Positions 35,924 through 45,488 are shown, numbered from the stretch's first letter. The stretch: 64,000 bases of DNA from Actinoplanes sp. NBC_00393 (GCF_036053395.1 NZ_CP107942.1:5236501-5300500); one strand, 5' to 3'. The notes: generated from the sequence alone by a model not told the origin. Numbers and translations are program-made.

Positions 35924-36867
35924 GGCACCTCCAGGTGACAGGCGACCGAACCGGAGCCGATGGTCAGCAGTGCCGGGCGTACCGATCGGCAGCGGTCCCC
36001 GGCGTGTGGGCAACGGTCCGCGAAGACACAGCCGGCGGGCGCGTCGGCCGCGGACTGCGGCGTGCCCGGCACGGTCTCCAGGCGCGTGCCGGGCGGCACG
36101 GTTCCGGGCCGGGACCGCAGAAGCGCCTTCGTGTACGGGTGTCGCGCCTCCGTGTGCAGCCGAGCGGCCGGCAGGATCTCGACGATCTCCCCGGCGTACA
36201 TGACGGCGATCCGGTCACAGACCGCGGCGGCCAGTTCCAGGTCGTGCGAGATGAACAGCAGCGCGGCCGCACGCCGGTGCCGCTGCTCGTTGAGGATCGC
36301 CACCACCTCCTCCTGGGTGGTCACGTCGAGGGCGGTGGTCGGCTCGTCGGCGAGGATGAGTTTCGGCTCGGTGGCCAGGGCCGCGGCGATCACCACCCGC
36401 TGCAGGAGGCCGCCGCTCAACTCGTACGGCCGCTGGGTGAGCCTGCGCGGCACATGGTCGACGCCGACCTCGGACAGCAACCCGGCTGCCCGCCGCGTCG
36501 CCTCGGCCCGCCCGAGGCCCTGGTCGCGCAGCACCTCGGTGAGGAAGTCGCCGACCGTGCGCACCGGATTGACCGTGGCGCGCGGATCCTGGAAGACCAT
36601 GGCGACGTCCCGCGACCGCATCCGGCGCAGCTCGGCGGGGCTCAGCGCGTACACGTCGGCGCCGCCGAACGTCACCTTGCCGCTGACCGTGGCGCCGTCC
36701 GGCAGCAGCCGCACCACCGACTTGACCGTCATCGACTTGCCCGAGCCGGACTCGCCGACCAGGCCGACCGCCTCCCCCGCGTGCACGGCGAGGGTGACGT
36801 CCCGCAGGATCGGCCGATCACCGATCCGCATCGCGAGCCCGTCGAACTCCAGAAGGGGTGAGGTCAT
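35917..36867 (-). CDS. Oligopeptide/dipeptide ABC transporter ATPase (OppD/DppD type)
   Basis: 316 residues. Walker A GESGSGKSM, signature LSGGLLQR, Walker B LILADEPTTALD and switch His in ISHDLELA. The C-terminal extension has RHPYTKALL and a Cys-rich end, CVFADRCPHAGDRC, found in Opp/Dpp ATPases and linked to an Fe-S cluster in some. The signature reads GGLLQR rather than GGMRQR. The ATG overlaps the permease stop (ATGA). Confidence 0.92.
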   Translation of the reverse strand: MTSPLLEFDGLAMRIGDRPILRDVTLAVHAGEAVGLVGESGSGKSMTVKSVVRLLPDGATVSGKVTFGGADVYALSPAELRRMRSRDVAMVFQDPRATVNPVRTVGDFLTEVLRDQGLGRAEATRRAAGLLSEVGVDHVPRRLTQRPYELSGGLLQRVVIAAALATEPKLILADEPTTALDVTTQEEVVAILNEQRHRRAAALLFISHDLELAAAVCDRIAVMYAGEIVEILPAARLHTEARHPYTKALLRSRPGTVPPGTRLETVPGTPQSAADAPAGCVFADRCPHAGDRCRSVRPALLTIGSGSVACHLEVPC

Positions 36868-37712
36868 CGCACGTCACCGCCGAATCGCAGGGCCAGGCGT
36901 TCGGCCAGGGCGGTGAACGCGACCACCGTGACCACCACGGCGACGGCGGCGACGAGGGACTGCTGCGGGAAGCCGGCCAGGATCGACGGCTGACCGTTCG
37001 CGATCATCAGCCCCCAGTCCGCTGCCGGTGGCTGCAACCCGAGGCCGAGGAACGAGATCGAGGCGAGGTCGATCATGGCGTACCCGAATCCGATCGCGGC
37101 CTGGACCACCAGCAGCGGCGCCAGGTTCGGCAGCAGATGCCGCAGGCAGATGTGCCAGGCGGAGAAGCCCTGCACGCGCAGCGCCTCGATGTAGGGCAGC
37201 GACCGCTCGCGCAGCGCCGCGGCCCGCATCACCCGGGCGATGACCGGCACGAACGCCAGCGACAACGCCACCACCGGGGTGACGAACCCGGTGCCGAACA
37301 GCGCCGCCACGGTGATCGCCAGGACCAGGCCGGGGAACGCGAACAGCACGTCCAGGGCGCGGGAGATCAGGTTGTCGAACCAGCCGCCGAACCAGGCCGC
37401 GGTGATCGCCAGGGTACTGCCGACGGTGCCGGCGGCGAGCACCACGATCAGTGGGCCGGCCAGGCTGGTCCGGGCGCCGTGGATCAGCCGGGAGAGCAGG
37501 TCGCGGCCCAGGTCGTCGGTGCCGAGCCAGTGCTGCGGCGAGGCCGGGGCGTAGGCGTTGAGCGGGTCCACGCCGTTCGGGTCGTAGGGCGCCAGCCAGG
37601 GTGCCGCGATGGCGACGCAGACGACCAGCACGCAGACCACACCGGCCGTCGCGGGCACCCAGCGCACACCGGCGAGGCGCTTGATCGGTGCCCGCATGAT
37701 CATCGCCGTCAT
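36864..37712 (-). CDS. ABC transporter permease (OppC/DppC type)
   Basis: 282 residues with six membrane segments. The N-terminal part (LAPYDPNGVDPLN, HWLGTDDLGRDLLSRLIHGARTSL) is the OppC signature, and the EAA loop reads LRVQGFSAWHICLRHLLPNL. The start overlaps the upstream permease stop by ATGA; a second start at MIMRAP is possible. It works with the DppB-type permease as the membrane channel. Confidence 0.92.
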   Translation of the reverse strand: MTAMIMRAPIKRLAGVRWVPATAGVVCVLVVCVAIAAPWLAPYDPNGVDPLNAYAPASPQHWLGTDDLGRDLLSRLIHGARTSLAGPLIVVLAAGTVGSTLAITAAWFGGWFDNLISRALDVLFAFPGLVLAITVAALFGTGFVTPVVALSLAFVPVIARVMRAAALRERSLPYIEALRVQGFSAWHICLRHLLPNLAPLLVVQAAIGFGYAMIDLASISFLGLGLQPPAADWGLMIANGQPSILAGFPQQSLVAAVAVVVTVVAFTALAERLALRFGGDVR

Positions 37713-38653
37713 GGGGCGCTCCCCTTCAGCAGGCGCGGGTCGAGCACCGCGTTGGTGACGTCGACCAGCGTGTTGACCACCACGAACACGGTGACCAGCA
37801 GCAGCGACAGGGCCTGCACGACGACCAGGTCCTGCCGGGCGGCGCTCTGCACCAGCAGCGAGCCGAGCCCGCTCACCCCGAACGCCTGCTCGGCGACCGC
37901 GGTGCCGGCGAACAGCCCGGCCACGGTCACGCCGGAGACCGCGAGGATCGGCGGGGCGGCGTTGCGCAGCACGTGGCGGCGCAGCACGGTCCGGCGCGGC
38001 AGCCCGCGGACCCGGGCGGCGGCCACGTGGTCGGCGGCCAGTTCGGCGCGGACCTCGGTCCGGGTGATCCGGCTGACGTAGGCCAGGTAGCCGCCGCTGA
38101 GCGCCAGCGCGGGCAGGGTCAGGTGGTGGATCCGGTCCCAGAAGCCGGTTCCGGAGCCGTACACCGGGAACCAGGAGAGCTTGGTGGCGAAGATCCAGAT
38201 CAGCAGGATCGCGGCGACGAATGCCGGGGCCGCCATCAGGACCGTGGTGGTCACGGTGAGCGCGCCGTCCACCGCCCTACCGGCGACGCCGGCCACGATC
38301 CCGGCGGCCACCCCGACGATCAGGATCAAGAGTGCGGCGTACGCGACGAGCAGCGCCGTGTTCGCCAGACGTGCCCCGATCAGGCTCGTCACCGGCTCCT
38401 TCAGGACCATCGAGTCGCCCGGGTTGCCGGAGAGCAGACCGGAGAGCCAGTGCCAGTACTGCGCGAGGAACGGCTCGTCGAGGTGATAGCGGGCCCGGAT
38501 CTCGGCGAGCGCCGCCGGGTTCGGCTGGTGCCCGCCCGCGAGCAGGCTCGCCGGGTCGCCGGGCGCCAGATACAGCGCTCCGAAGATCACCAGGCTGGCC
38601 ACCGCGACCGTGGCCACCAGCGCGCCCGCCTTCCGCGCCAGGAACCACATCAT
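37709..38653 (-). CDS. ABC transporter permease (OppB/DppB type)
   Basis: 314 residues. Features of OppB: LVIFGALYLAPGDPAS at the N-terminus, RYHLDEPFLAQYWHWL, and an EAA loop AARVRGLPRRTVLRRHVLRNA. About six membrane segments. The ATG at 38653 overlaps the substrate-binding protein stop (ATGA); the frame extends 8 codons upstream without a better start. Confidence 0.92.
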   Translation of the reverse strand: MMWFLARKAGALVATVAVASLVIFGALYLAPGDPASLLAGGHQPNPAALAEIRARYHLDEPFLAQYWHWLSGLLSGNPGDSMVLKEPVTSLIGARLANTALLVAYAALLILIVGVAAGIVAGVAGRAVDGALTVTTTVLMAAPAFVAAILLIWIFATKLSWFPVYGSGTGFWDRIHHLTLPALALSGGYLAYVSRITRTEVRAELAADHVAAARVRGLPRRTVLRRHVLRNAAPPILAVSGVTVAGLFAGTAVAEQAFGVSGLGSLLVQSAARQDLVVVQALSLLLVTVFVVVNTLVDVTNAVLDPRLLKGSAP

Positions 38654-40284
38654 GGGGCGCCCACCTCGGCAGCCCACGCGGAGCTGATGTAGGAGAACGA
38701 GGCCGGGGCGCCGGTGAGGCGCTTGTTGAGGAACAGCCGGTTGTACGAGCCGGCGAGCGTGATCTGCAGCTTGGCCGGCGCGAACACGGCCTGGGCGGCG
38801 ACGAACTTCTCCGCCGACACGGCCGGGTCGGTGGCCGACGTGGCCGCCGCCATGTTCGCGATGACCTCGGGGTTCTCGTAGTTCGTCCAGTTGAACGCGG
38901 CGCCCGGGAAGACGAAGCCCGGCGCGTAGTAGAGCGCGCCCGGCACCTCGAGGTAGCCGGTGGTGGCGATCAGGTCGATGCCCTTGCGCAGCGCCGGGTC
39001 GTAGAAGAGGCCGGCGAACTCGGCGGGCTGCAGCTGCTTGATCGTGAGGGTCAGGCCGATCTGCTGGGCGGCGGCCTGGGCGATCGTGGCGGTCTGCAGC
39101 AGTGACTGGTCACCGGCCGGGGTCGCGATCACCAGCTCGGTGCGGCTCGGCGCGGCCTCGGTCACCAGTTTCTTCGCGGCGTCCAGGTCGGCCCTGCTGG
39201 TGTCGGGCAGGGCGGCGTACCCCGCGTCGTAGACGGCCTTGGCCGGACTGCCCTGCCAGGCCAGCGGCGGGGTGAAGGTCTTCAGCGGCTCCCCGGCGCC
39301 CTTGAGCACGCTGGTCACGAAGCTGCCCTTGTCGATCGCCAGGTCCAGGGCCTGCCGGATCCGCGGGTCGGCGGCCGGGCCCTCGGCGGCGACCGCGCCC
39401 AGGCTGACCGTCTCGGTGCTCGGGCCGAAGTACAGCTTGCCGGTCTCCGAGCGCTGGAGCGCGGCGATGCTGCCGACCGGGGCGCCGTAGACGCCGTCCA
39501 CCTCGCCGGAGAGCAGGGCGCTGGTCAGCGTGCTGCTGTCGGTGAGCGGGACGAAGTCGATCGCGACGGCCTTGGCCTTGCGGGCGGAGTCCCAGTACGA
39601 GTCGTTGCGCTCGATCGTGATCCGCTGCCCGCTCTGCCAGGCGCCGAGCTTGAACGGGCCGGTGCACATCAGGCCGCCACTCGGGGTGCCGAACGCCGGG
39701 CCGGCCTCGGTGGCGAACTTCTGCTGGATGATCGCGCCGGGGACGCCGGCCAGGTCCGGGACGAACTGCACGTCCGGAATCTTGAAGCGGACCGTGACCT
39801 CGAGCGGGCCGGTCTTCTCGATGGCGCTGACGTTGGCGTAGACGTGTGCCGCGTACGAAGCGATTTTGGGGTCCATGTTGCGCTTCAGGCTGTAGACCAC
39901 GTCGTCGGCGGTGAGCGCGGAACCGTCCCAGAACGTCACCCCGTCGCGCAGGGTGATCACCACGGTGGCCGGGTCCTTCTGGGTCACCTCGCTGGCCAGG
40001 CCCGGTGCGGTGGAGTAGTCCGTCCGCAGGCGCAGCAGGCTCTCGCAGAGGTTGGTACCGACCGTGTTGGCCGAGTAGTCGCCGGTGCGGGCCGGGTCGA
40101 GGGAGGCCGGCTCGCCGGAGGGCAGGGCCCAGGTCACCTTCGCCACCTCGCCGGTGGCGGCCGGGGTCGTCTCGACGAGCTCGATCTTCGGGGCGCTCGC
40201 CGATCCGGACTCGCCGCCGGCGGAGCAACCCGCGAGCGCGACGCCGGCGATCAGGGCGGAGGCGATCACTCTATGAATGGACAT
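38650..40284 (-). CDS. Peptide-type ABC substrate-binding lipoprotein (SBP family 5)
   Basis: 544 residues. A lipoprotein signal ends in LAGC with Cys 20. The family-5 signature follows: EPASLDPARTGDYSANTVGTN, LRDGVTFWDGSALTADDVVYSLKR. It captures peptides or other amides (also nickel or opines in relatives) outside the membrane. The ATG at 40284 has GGGAGAG upstream. It is the first gene of the importer operon. An amidase and CocE hydrolase operon lies just beyond the importer, suggesting that the ligand is then hydrolysed. Confidence 0.92.
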   Translation of the reverse strand: MSIHRVIASALIAGVALAGCSAGGESGSASAPKIELVETTPAATGEVAKVTWALPSGEPASLDPARTGDYSANTVGTNLCESLLRLRTDYSTAPGLASEVTQKDPATVVITLRDGVTFWDGSALTADDVVYSLKRNMDPKIASYAAHVYANVSAIEKTGPLEVTVRFKIPDVQFVPDLAGVPGAIIQQKFATEAGPAFGTPSGGLMCTGPFKLGAWQSGQRITIERNDSYWDSARKAKAVAIDFVPLTDSSTLTSALLSGEVDGVYGAPVGSIAALQRSETGKLYFGPSTETVSLGAVAAEGPAADPRIRQALDLAIDKGSFVTSVLKGAGEPLKTFTPPLAWQGSPAKAVYDAGYAALPDTSRADLDAAKKLVTEAAPSRTELVIATPAGDQSLLQTATIAQAAAQQIGLTLTIKQLQPAEFAGLFYDPALRKGIDLIATTGYLEVPGALYYAPGFVFPGAAFNWTNYENPEVIANMAAATSATDPAVSAEKFVAAQAVFAPAKLQITLAGSYNRLFLNKRLTGAPASFSYISSAWAAEVGAP

Positions 40285-40448
40285 CGATATCTCTCCCTGG
40301 ACTGGGACACGAGGTCGCAGCACCACCCGGGAGGCTCGGCCCGGTGGAGTGTGGCGACCGCCTCAGGTTTCCGCCCCGGGCCATAGATTGTCAATCCTGG
40401 AAATCAACTATTAATTGCGCGCTGTTCACCAGTAGCTTCTTGATACTC

Positions 40449-42707
40449 ATGCCGACTAAGAACCGGGCGACCCCTCGCGTCCGGGCCAGGACAGCCGATA
40501 CATCCGCCGTGACCCGTCACCTCTGGTGGATCTACCTGGTCCTCGCGTCGGCGACCGCCGTGAGCTACGTGGCGGTACCGCTGACCCCGGCCACCCGCTG
40601 GGTGTACGTGCTGGTCAACTGCACCGCGCCGCTCGCCTGCTGGTACGGCCTGAAGCGCCACGACCCGCAACGGCGCCTCGGCTGGCTGGTGATCGTGGCC
40701 GGCCTGGCCGCCTCCGGGATCGGCGACGTGATCTTCGCGAGTCACACCGCCCGCGGCGCGGAACCGCCGTTCCCGTCCGTCGCGGACGCCCTCTACCTGC
40801 TCGGCCACCTCAGCATCGCCGCCGGCACCGCCGTGCTGGCCGCGCGGGCCGGGCGCACCGCGTTCATCGACTCGGCGGTCATCCTGGCCCCGTTCGCGAG
40901 CATCGCGTGGATCCTGGTCGTCGAACCCACCGCGGCCGCCGGAGGCAGCCTGACCGCCCAGTTCGTCGCGGTCGCCGCCCCGATCAGCACGCTCTTCGTG
41001 GTCTACTGCGCGCTCGCCCTGGCACTCGGGGTGGAGTTGCGCACCCCCGGCGTCCGGGCCCTGCTGATCGGCCTGGTCGCCTGGTTCGTGTCGGACGCGC
41101 TCTACACCCACCAGGGCCTCACCGGCACGTACACCGAGGGCAACCTGATCGACCTGGGCTGGATGGCGATGCCGATCCTGATCGCCACCGCCGGCCTGCA
41201 CCCGTCGATGGTCACCACCACGCCGCGCCGGTCGATGCTGGTCATGCTCACCGTGCAGCGTGCGCTCATCCTCTTCGGGGCGGCCCTGCTGCTGCCGACC
41301 CTGCACCTGTTCTGGGAGCCGCGGTCGGACGCCCCGCTCGTCATCGGCGGCTGGGTCTCCGTGGCGCTGGTGGCCGTACGCCTCCTCTCCCCCATCCATG
41401 AGCTGGCCCGGCGTGCCGGGCATGACGACCTGACCGGCCTGGTCAACCGCGGCCTGCTGATGGACCGGCTGGCGCTGGCGCTCAGCTCGCTGCCGGCCGG
41501 CGGGCCGGCCCGGGTCGGCCTGCTCTTCTGCGACCTCGACCACTTCAAGACCGTCAACGACAGCCTCGGGCACGACGCCGGTGACCAGCTCCTGGTCGCC
41601 ATCGCCGAACGGCTGCGCGACTCGGTCCGCCCCGGAGACGTGGTCTGCCGGCTCGGCGGCGACGAGTTCGTGATCCTGATGCCGCACGTCACCGACGACG
41701 AGGCCGCCGCGGTCGCCGAGCGGATGGCCGAACACCTCGGCCGGCCGATGCGCCTCGCCGACGGCAGCGAGTTCTTCGCGTCGCTCTCCGTCGGCCTGCG
41801 CACCACCGCCGACCCCGCCGCCGACCCGGAGTCGCTGCTGCAGGACGCCGACACCGCGATGTACCAGGCCAAAGCGGCCGGGCGCGGCCGGACGGTCCGC
41901 TTCGACCAGCAGAGCCGGGCCGAAGCCGCCCAGCGCTTGCGGCGCGACGCCGACTTCCACCGGGCGCTCAGCCACCCGGGCGAGCTGTTCTGCGTCTACC
42001 AGCCGGTGTTCCGGGTCGACGACGGCAGCCTCAGCTCGGTCGAGGCCCTGGCCCGCTGGCAGCACCCGGTCGACGGCGTGCTGCCGCCCGCCGATTTCGT
42101 GCCGGTCGCCGAGGCTACCGGCACGGTGGCCCAGCTGTTCGCGGTCGTGCTGGAGCAGTCCCTGTACGAGCAGCGCACCTGGTACAACCGCACCGGCCGA
42201 TGGATCCCGGTCGCGGTGAACCTGTCCCCGCGCCAGCTCGACGGAACCACCGCCGAGGTGGTGCTGGCGGCCCTCGCCCGGGCCGGCGCCCCGGCGTCCG
42301 CGCTCACCCTGGAACTGACCGAGACCGGCCTGGCCACCCCGGAGACCGTGGAGGCCGCCCTGGGCCCGCTGCGTCTCGCCGGCGTGCGGGTGGCTGTCGA
42401 CGACTTCGGCACCGGCTACTCGTCGATGGCCCGCGTCGCCGACCACGGCTGGGACGTCGTGAAGATCGACGAGTCCTTCGTCAGCGGCATCTCCCGCGAC
42501 CCGGCCCGCCGCGCCCTGGTCGACGCGATGGTGGGGATGGCGCACGCCCTCGGCATGGAGTCGGTCGCCGAGGGCGTCGAGAACGCCGCCGACCTGGCCG
42601 TCCTGCGCGAGCTCGGCTGCGAGTACGCCCAGGGCTTCCTCCTCGCTCACCCGGTCGACGCCGCCGGCCTGCTCGAACTGATGCCCGCCGTCCCCACCGC
42701 CGCCTGA
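40449..42707 (+). CDS. Membrane GGDEF-EAL protein with both catalytic signatures intact
   Basis: 752 residues. About nine hydrophobic helices (residues 25-320) form an integral sensor. The GGDEF domain has HDDLTGLVNR, FCDLDHFKTVNDSLGHDAGD and GGDEF (402-406). The EAL domain has VEALARW (E about 532), VNLSPRQL, LELTETGL, DDFGTGYSSM, DVVKIDESFV and ESVAEGVENAADL. Both synthesis and breakdown of c-di-GMP are therefore possible; usually one dominates. The ATG at 40449 has no visible ribosome site. It is divergent from the ABC operon and is the second c-di-GMP enzyme in the window. Confidence 0.92.
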   Translation: MPTKNRATPRVRARTADTSAVTRHLWWIYLVLASATAVSYVAVPLTPATRWVYVLVNCTAPLACWYGLKRHDPQRRLGWLVIVAGLAASGIGDVIFASHTARGAEPPFPSVADALYLLGHLSIAAGTAVLAARAGRTAFIDSAVILAPFASIAWILVVEPTAAAGGSLTAQFVAVAAPISTLFVVYCALALALGVELRTPGVRALLIGLVAWFVSDALYTHQGLTGTYTEGNLIDLGWMAMPILIATAGLHPSMVTTTPRRSMLVMLTVQRALILFGAALLLPTLHLFWEPRSDAPLVIGGWVSVALVAVRLLSPIHELARRAGHDDLTGLVNRGLLMDRLALALSSLPAGGPARVGLLFCDLDHFKTVNDSLGHDAGDQLLVAIAERLRDSVRPGDVVCRLGGDEFVILMPHVTDDEAAAVAERMAEHLGRPMRLADGSEFFASLSVGLRTTADPAADPESLLQDADTAMYQAKAAGRGRTVRFDQQSRAEAAQRLRRDADFHRALSHPGELFCVYQPVFRVDDGSLSSVEALARWQHPVDGVLPPADFVPVAEATGTVAQLFAVVLEQSLYEQRTWYNRTGRWIPVAVNLSPRQLDGTTAEVVLAALARAGAPASALTLELTETGLATPETVEAALGPLRLAGVRVAVDDFGTGYSSMARVADHGWDVVKIDESFVSGISRDPARRALVDAMVGMAHALGMESVAEGVENAADLAVLRELGCEYAQGFLLAHPVDAAGLLELMPAVPTAA

Positions 42708-42760
42708 CCCCACCCCGGGCTGACCCCCAGCGTCGCCGAGGGCCACGCCAAACAAACCTG

Positions 42761-43075
42761 CCTGACGGGCGGCTCGCGCCCGGGAGCCGCCGCCCAGACG
42801 CCCTACCGCCAGGCCATAACCCGCCTGACGGGCGGCTCGCGCCCACGAGCCGCCACCCAGACGCCCTACCGCTAGCCCAAAACCGGCCTGACGGGCGGCT
42901 CGCGCCCACGAGCCGCCACCCACGCGCCCTACCGCCAGCCCGAAACCCGCCTGACCGGCGGCCCGCGCCCACGAGCCGCCACCCACGCGGCCTACCGCCA
43001 GGCCATAACCCGCCTGACGGGCGGCTCGCGCCCGCGAGCCGCCACCCACGCGCCCTACCGGGCCTGCGGCCGCCG
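42761..43075. repeat. Five-unit 63-bp palindromic tandem array, second family
   Basis: Units begin with CCTGAC at 42761, 42824, 42887, 42950 and 43013, an exact 63-bp period. Each centres on GGCGGCTCG-cgccca-CGAGCCGCC, a 9-bp inverted repeat; in unit 4 the left arm is GGCGGCCCG, a mismatch. The rest of the unit (ACGCCCTACCGCCAGGCC...) is shared between units but not with the dispersed GCTGAC family. It matches that family only in period. Confidence 0.88.
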
Positions 43076-43112
43076 GGGCGGGAGGCGGGCGTGACCGTGG
43101 GCACATTTCGAT

Positions 43113-43176
43113 ACGAGACCGTTTCGTTTCATCGGGCCGAGGCTTAGTGTCGGCGGGGATTACGGAACCGTTCCGT
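43113..43176. promoter_or_regulatory. Two candidate TetR operators before the drug exporter
   Basis: ACGAGAC-C-GTTTCGT (43113-43127, one mismatch) and ACGGAAC-C-GTTCCGT (43162-43176, perfect) are related 15-bp palindromes of the form ACGRRACCGTTYCGT, 49 bp apart. They lie 22-85 bp before the exporter ATG. The TetR gene of the same operon is the likely binder. Confidence 0.6.
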
Positions 43177-43197
43177 TTCGAAATCGGGGGGGTAGAC

Positions 43198-44766
43198 ATG
43201 GACAAGGTGCAGGCCGGGCATCCCCGGCGCTGGGCGATTCTGGGCGTGCTGGTCATCAGCCTGCTGGTGGTCGTTCTGGACAACACCGTGCTCAACGTCG
43301 CGCTGAGCACCATCTCGGACCCGGAGCGCGGGCTGGGCGCCACCCAGAGCGAGCTGGAGTGGGCGATCAACTCGTACACCCTGGTCTTCGCCGGGCTGCT
43401 GTTCACCGCCGGCATCCTGGCCGACCGGCTGGGCCGGCGGATCACGCTGGTCGCCGGGCTGATCGTCTTCGGGGTGGCGTCGCTGATCTCGGCGTACGCG
43501 GGATCGCCCGACCAACTGATCGCGGCCCGCGCTGTGATGGGCCTCGGCGCGGCGGCCGTCATGCCGGCCACCCTGTCGATCATCGCGAACGTCTTCGACC
43601 CGAGTGAGCGGGCCCGCGCGATCGGCGTCTGGGCCGGCGCGGTCGGCCTGGCCGTGGCGATCGGCCCGGTGATCGGCGGCCTGCTGCTGGAGAGCTTCTG
43701 GTGGGGCTCGGTCTTCCTGATCAACGTGCCGATCGTGATCGTCGGCGTGGTCCTGGTGTTCGTGCTGGTGCCGGAGTCGCGGGATCCGAAGCCGAACCGG
43801 ATCGACGTGCTCGGCGTACTGATGTCGATCGTCGGTCTGACCCTGCTCACCTATGGCGTGATCAAGGGTGGCGAGGACGGCTTCGGTCAGACCGCGGCCT
43901 GGAGCACGATCGTCGCGGGTGTGCTGGTGCTGGGCGCGTTCGTGCTGTACCAGAGCCGGATCGAGTTCCCGTCGCTGGACGTGCGCCTGTTCAAGAGCCG
44001 GCAGTTCTCCGCCTCGGTCGGGATCATCGGCCTGGTGTTCTTCGCGGCCATGGGGGCGATGTTCTTCGGCGCGTTCTACCTGCAGCTGGTCCGCGGCTAC
44101 GGTCCGCTGGCGTCCGGCGCGCTGTTCGTGCCGTTCGCGGTCGGCCAGATGGTGTTCGCGCCGCTCAGCTCCGGCATGGTGAAGCGGTTCGGGCCGAAGG
44201 CGGTCAGCACGGCCGGTCTGCTGCTGGTCGCGGCGGCGCTGTCCACCTGGCTGCTGATCGGCGCCGGCACTCCGATCTGGGTGGTCGCGGTGGCGTTCTT
44301 CGTGCAGGGCGTCGGCATGGCCAACGTGATGCCGCCGGCCACCGAGGCGATCATGGCCGCGCTGCCGCGGGAGAAGGCGGGCGTCGGCTCGGCGGTCAGC
44401 AACACGATCCGGCAGCTCGGCGGGGCGCTCGGGGTGGCTGTGCTGGGCGCGGTGGTGTCCTCGGCGTACCGGGGGCATCTCGGCGACGCCGCGGCGAACC
44501 TGCCCGCAGCCGCCGAGGAGGCCGCGCGCGAGTCGGTGGCCGGCGCGTACGCGGTGGCCGCGCAGGCCGGCCCGGCCGGCGCCGAGTTGATCAGCCAGGC
44601 GAACGCGGCGTTCATCACCGCGATGCACTACGCCGCGGTGGGCACCCTGGTGTTCGCGGTGCTCGGCGCGCTGGTCGCGGCGATCTGGCTGCCCGGCCGG
44701 CGGCGCGCCGAGACCCTCGGTCAGGCCGCAGCGGAGCGGCCTGACGGGGAACTGGTCGACGCGTAA
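43198..44766 (+). CDS. MFS drug exporter, DHA2 (EmrB/QacA) family
   Basis: 522 residues with about 14 membrane helices. Motif C-like LDNTVLNVAL in helix 1, motif A GILADRLGRRITLVAG, and PATLSIIANVF. These proton-driven pumps export drugs and other hydrophobic compounds. The ATG at 43198 follows a G-rich ribosome site. The TetR gene starts 14 bp after its stop, so the pair is probably an inducible resistance operon controlled at the upstream palindromes. Confidence 0.92.
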   Translation: MDKVQAGHPRRWAILGVLVISLLVVVLDNTVLNVALSTISDPERGLGATQSELEWAINSYTLVFAGLLFTAGILADRLGRRITLVAGLIVFGVASLISAYAGSPDQLIAARAVMGLGAAAVMPATLSIIANVFDPSERARAIGVWAGAVGLAVAIGPVIGGLLLESFWWGSVFLINVPIVIVGVVLVFVLVPESRDPKPNRIDVLGVLMSIVGLTLLTYGVIKGGEDGFGQTAAWSTIVAGVLVLGAFVLYQSRIEFPSLDVRLFKSRQFSASVGIIGLVFFAAMGAMFFGAFYLQLVRGYGPLASGALFVPFAVGQMVFAPLSSGMVKRFGPKAVSTAGLLLVAAALSTWLLIGAGTPIWVVAVAFFVQGVGMANVMPPATEAIMAALPREKAGVGSAVSNTIRQLGGALGVAVLGAVVSSAYRGHLGDAAANLPAAAEEAARESVAGAYAVAAQAGPAGAELISQANAAFITAMHYAAVGTLVFAVLGALVAAIWLPGRRRAETLGQAAAERPDGELVDA

Positions 44767-44780
44767 ACGCCTCGGTAACA

Positions 44781-45401
44781 ATGAACCCCATGACCATCGC
44801 GGACACCGCACCCGGCGCCGGCCAGGAGCGCAAAACTCCTGGCCGGCCGCGCAACGCCCAGGCCGACGAGGCGATCCTCGACGCGGTGCTGGCCATGCTC
44901 AGCGACGGGCAGAGCGCGGCCGCGATCTCCATCGAAGCGGTCGCGGCCCGGGCCGGTGTCGGCAAGGCCACCATCTACCGGCGCTGGCCCAACAAGGAGG
45001 CCCTGCTGATCGACGCGGTCCGGTCGATGAAAGGGCCGCTGCCCGAGTTGGAGGGCCGATCGGTACGCGACGACCTGATCGCCTTGATGGAGGCGAACCG
45101 GACGCCGCACGCCCGGCGCAACGGCAAGATCACCGCGTGTCTGCTGCCCGAGTTCATCCGGGATCCGGAGCTGGGCCGGATGCACCAGGCGGTCGTCGAG
45201 CCCCGCCGCGACGTGATGCGGCAGGTGTTGCGGCGCGGCATGGAGTCGGGCGAGCTGCGGGCCGACCTGGATGTCGAGCTGACCCTGCTGATGCTGTCGG
45301 CGCCGTCGATGATGCAGTCGATGCTGTGGAGCCCGCGGGTCCCGGACGAGGGGTTCGCCGAAACCCTGGTCGACGCGGTACTACGAGGCGCGGCCGCCTG
45401 A
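44781..45401 (+). CDS. TetR-family regulator of the adjacent exporter
   Basis: 206 residues. The N-terminus has the DNA-binding domain with AISIEAVAARAGVGKATIYRRWPNKEALL. The C-terminal ligand domain resembles the TetR_C class found with drug pumps. ATG at 44781 or 44790; both fit. It is in the exporter operon (14-bp gap). Confidence 0.9.
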   Translation: MNPMTIADTAPGAGQERKTPGRPRNAQADEAILDAVLAMLSDGQSAAAISIEAVAARAGVGKATIYRRWPNKEALLIDAVRSMKGPLPELEGRSVRDDLIALMEANRTPHARRNGKITACLLPEFIRDPELGRMHQAVVEPRRDVMRQVLRRGMESGELRADLDVELTLLMLSAPSMMQSMLWSPRVPDEGFAETLVDAVLRGAAA

Positions 45402-45488
45402 GGATAAGGCGTGGTCGACGGCCGGCGCGCCGAGCCATGCCGGCCGAAAACGATCGGACGTCGCAACGTGAGCGGATCCCGAATCGCC

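Larger units (their letters stand above)
42708..43197. other. Intergenic region of 490 bp, mostly a 63-bp repeat array
   Basis: After the GGDEF-EAL stop comes a fragment of the dispersed palindrome (GGGCTGACCCCCAGCG), then the 42761 array, then the MFS promoter with two palindromes. No gene is supported; the open frames are periodic shadows of the repeat. Confidence 0.7.

Noticed and set aside
42750..43147. Coding frame through the 42761 array
   Set aside because: 63 is a multiple of three, so the array keeps frames open by periodicity alone.
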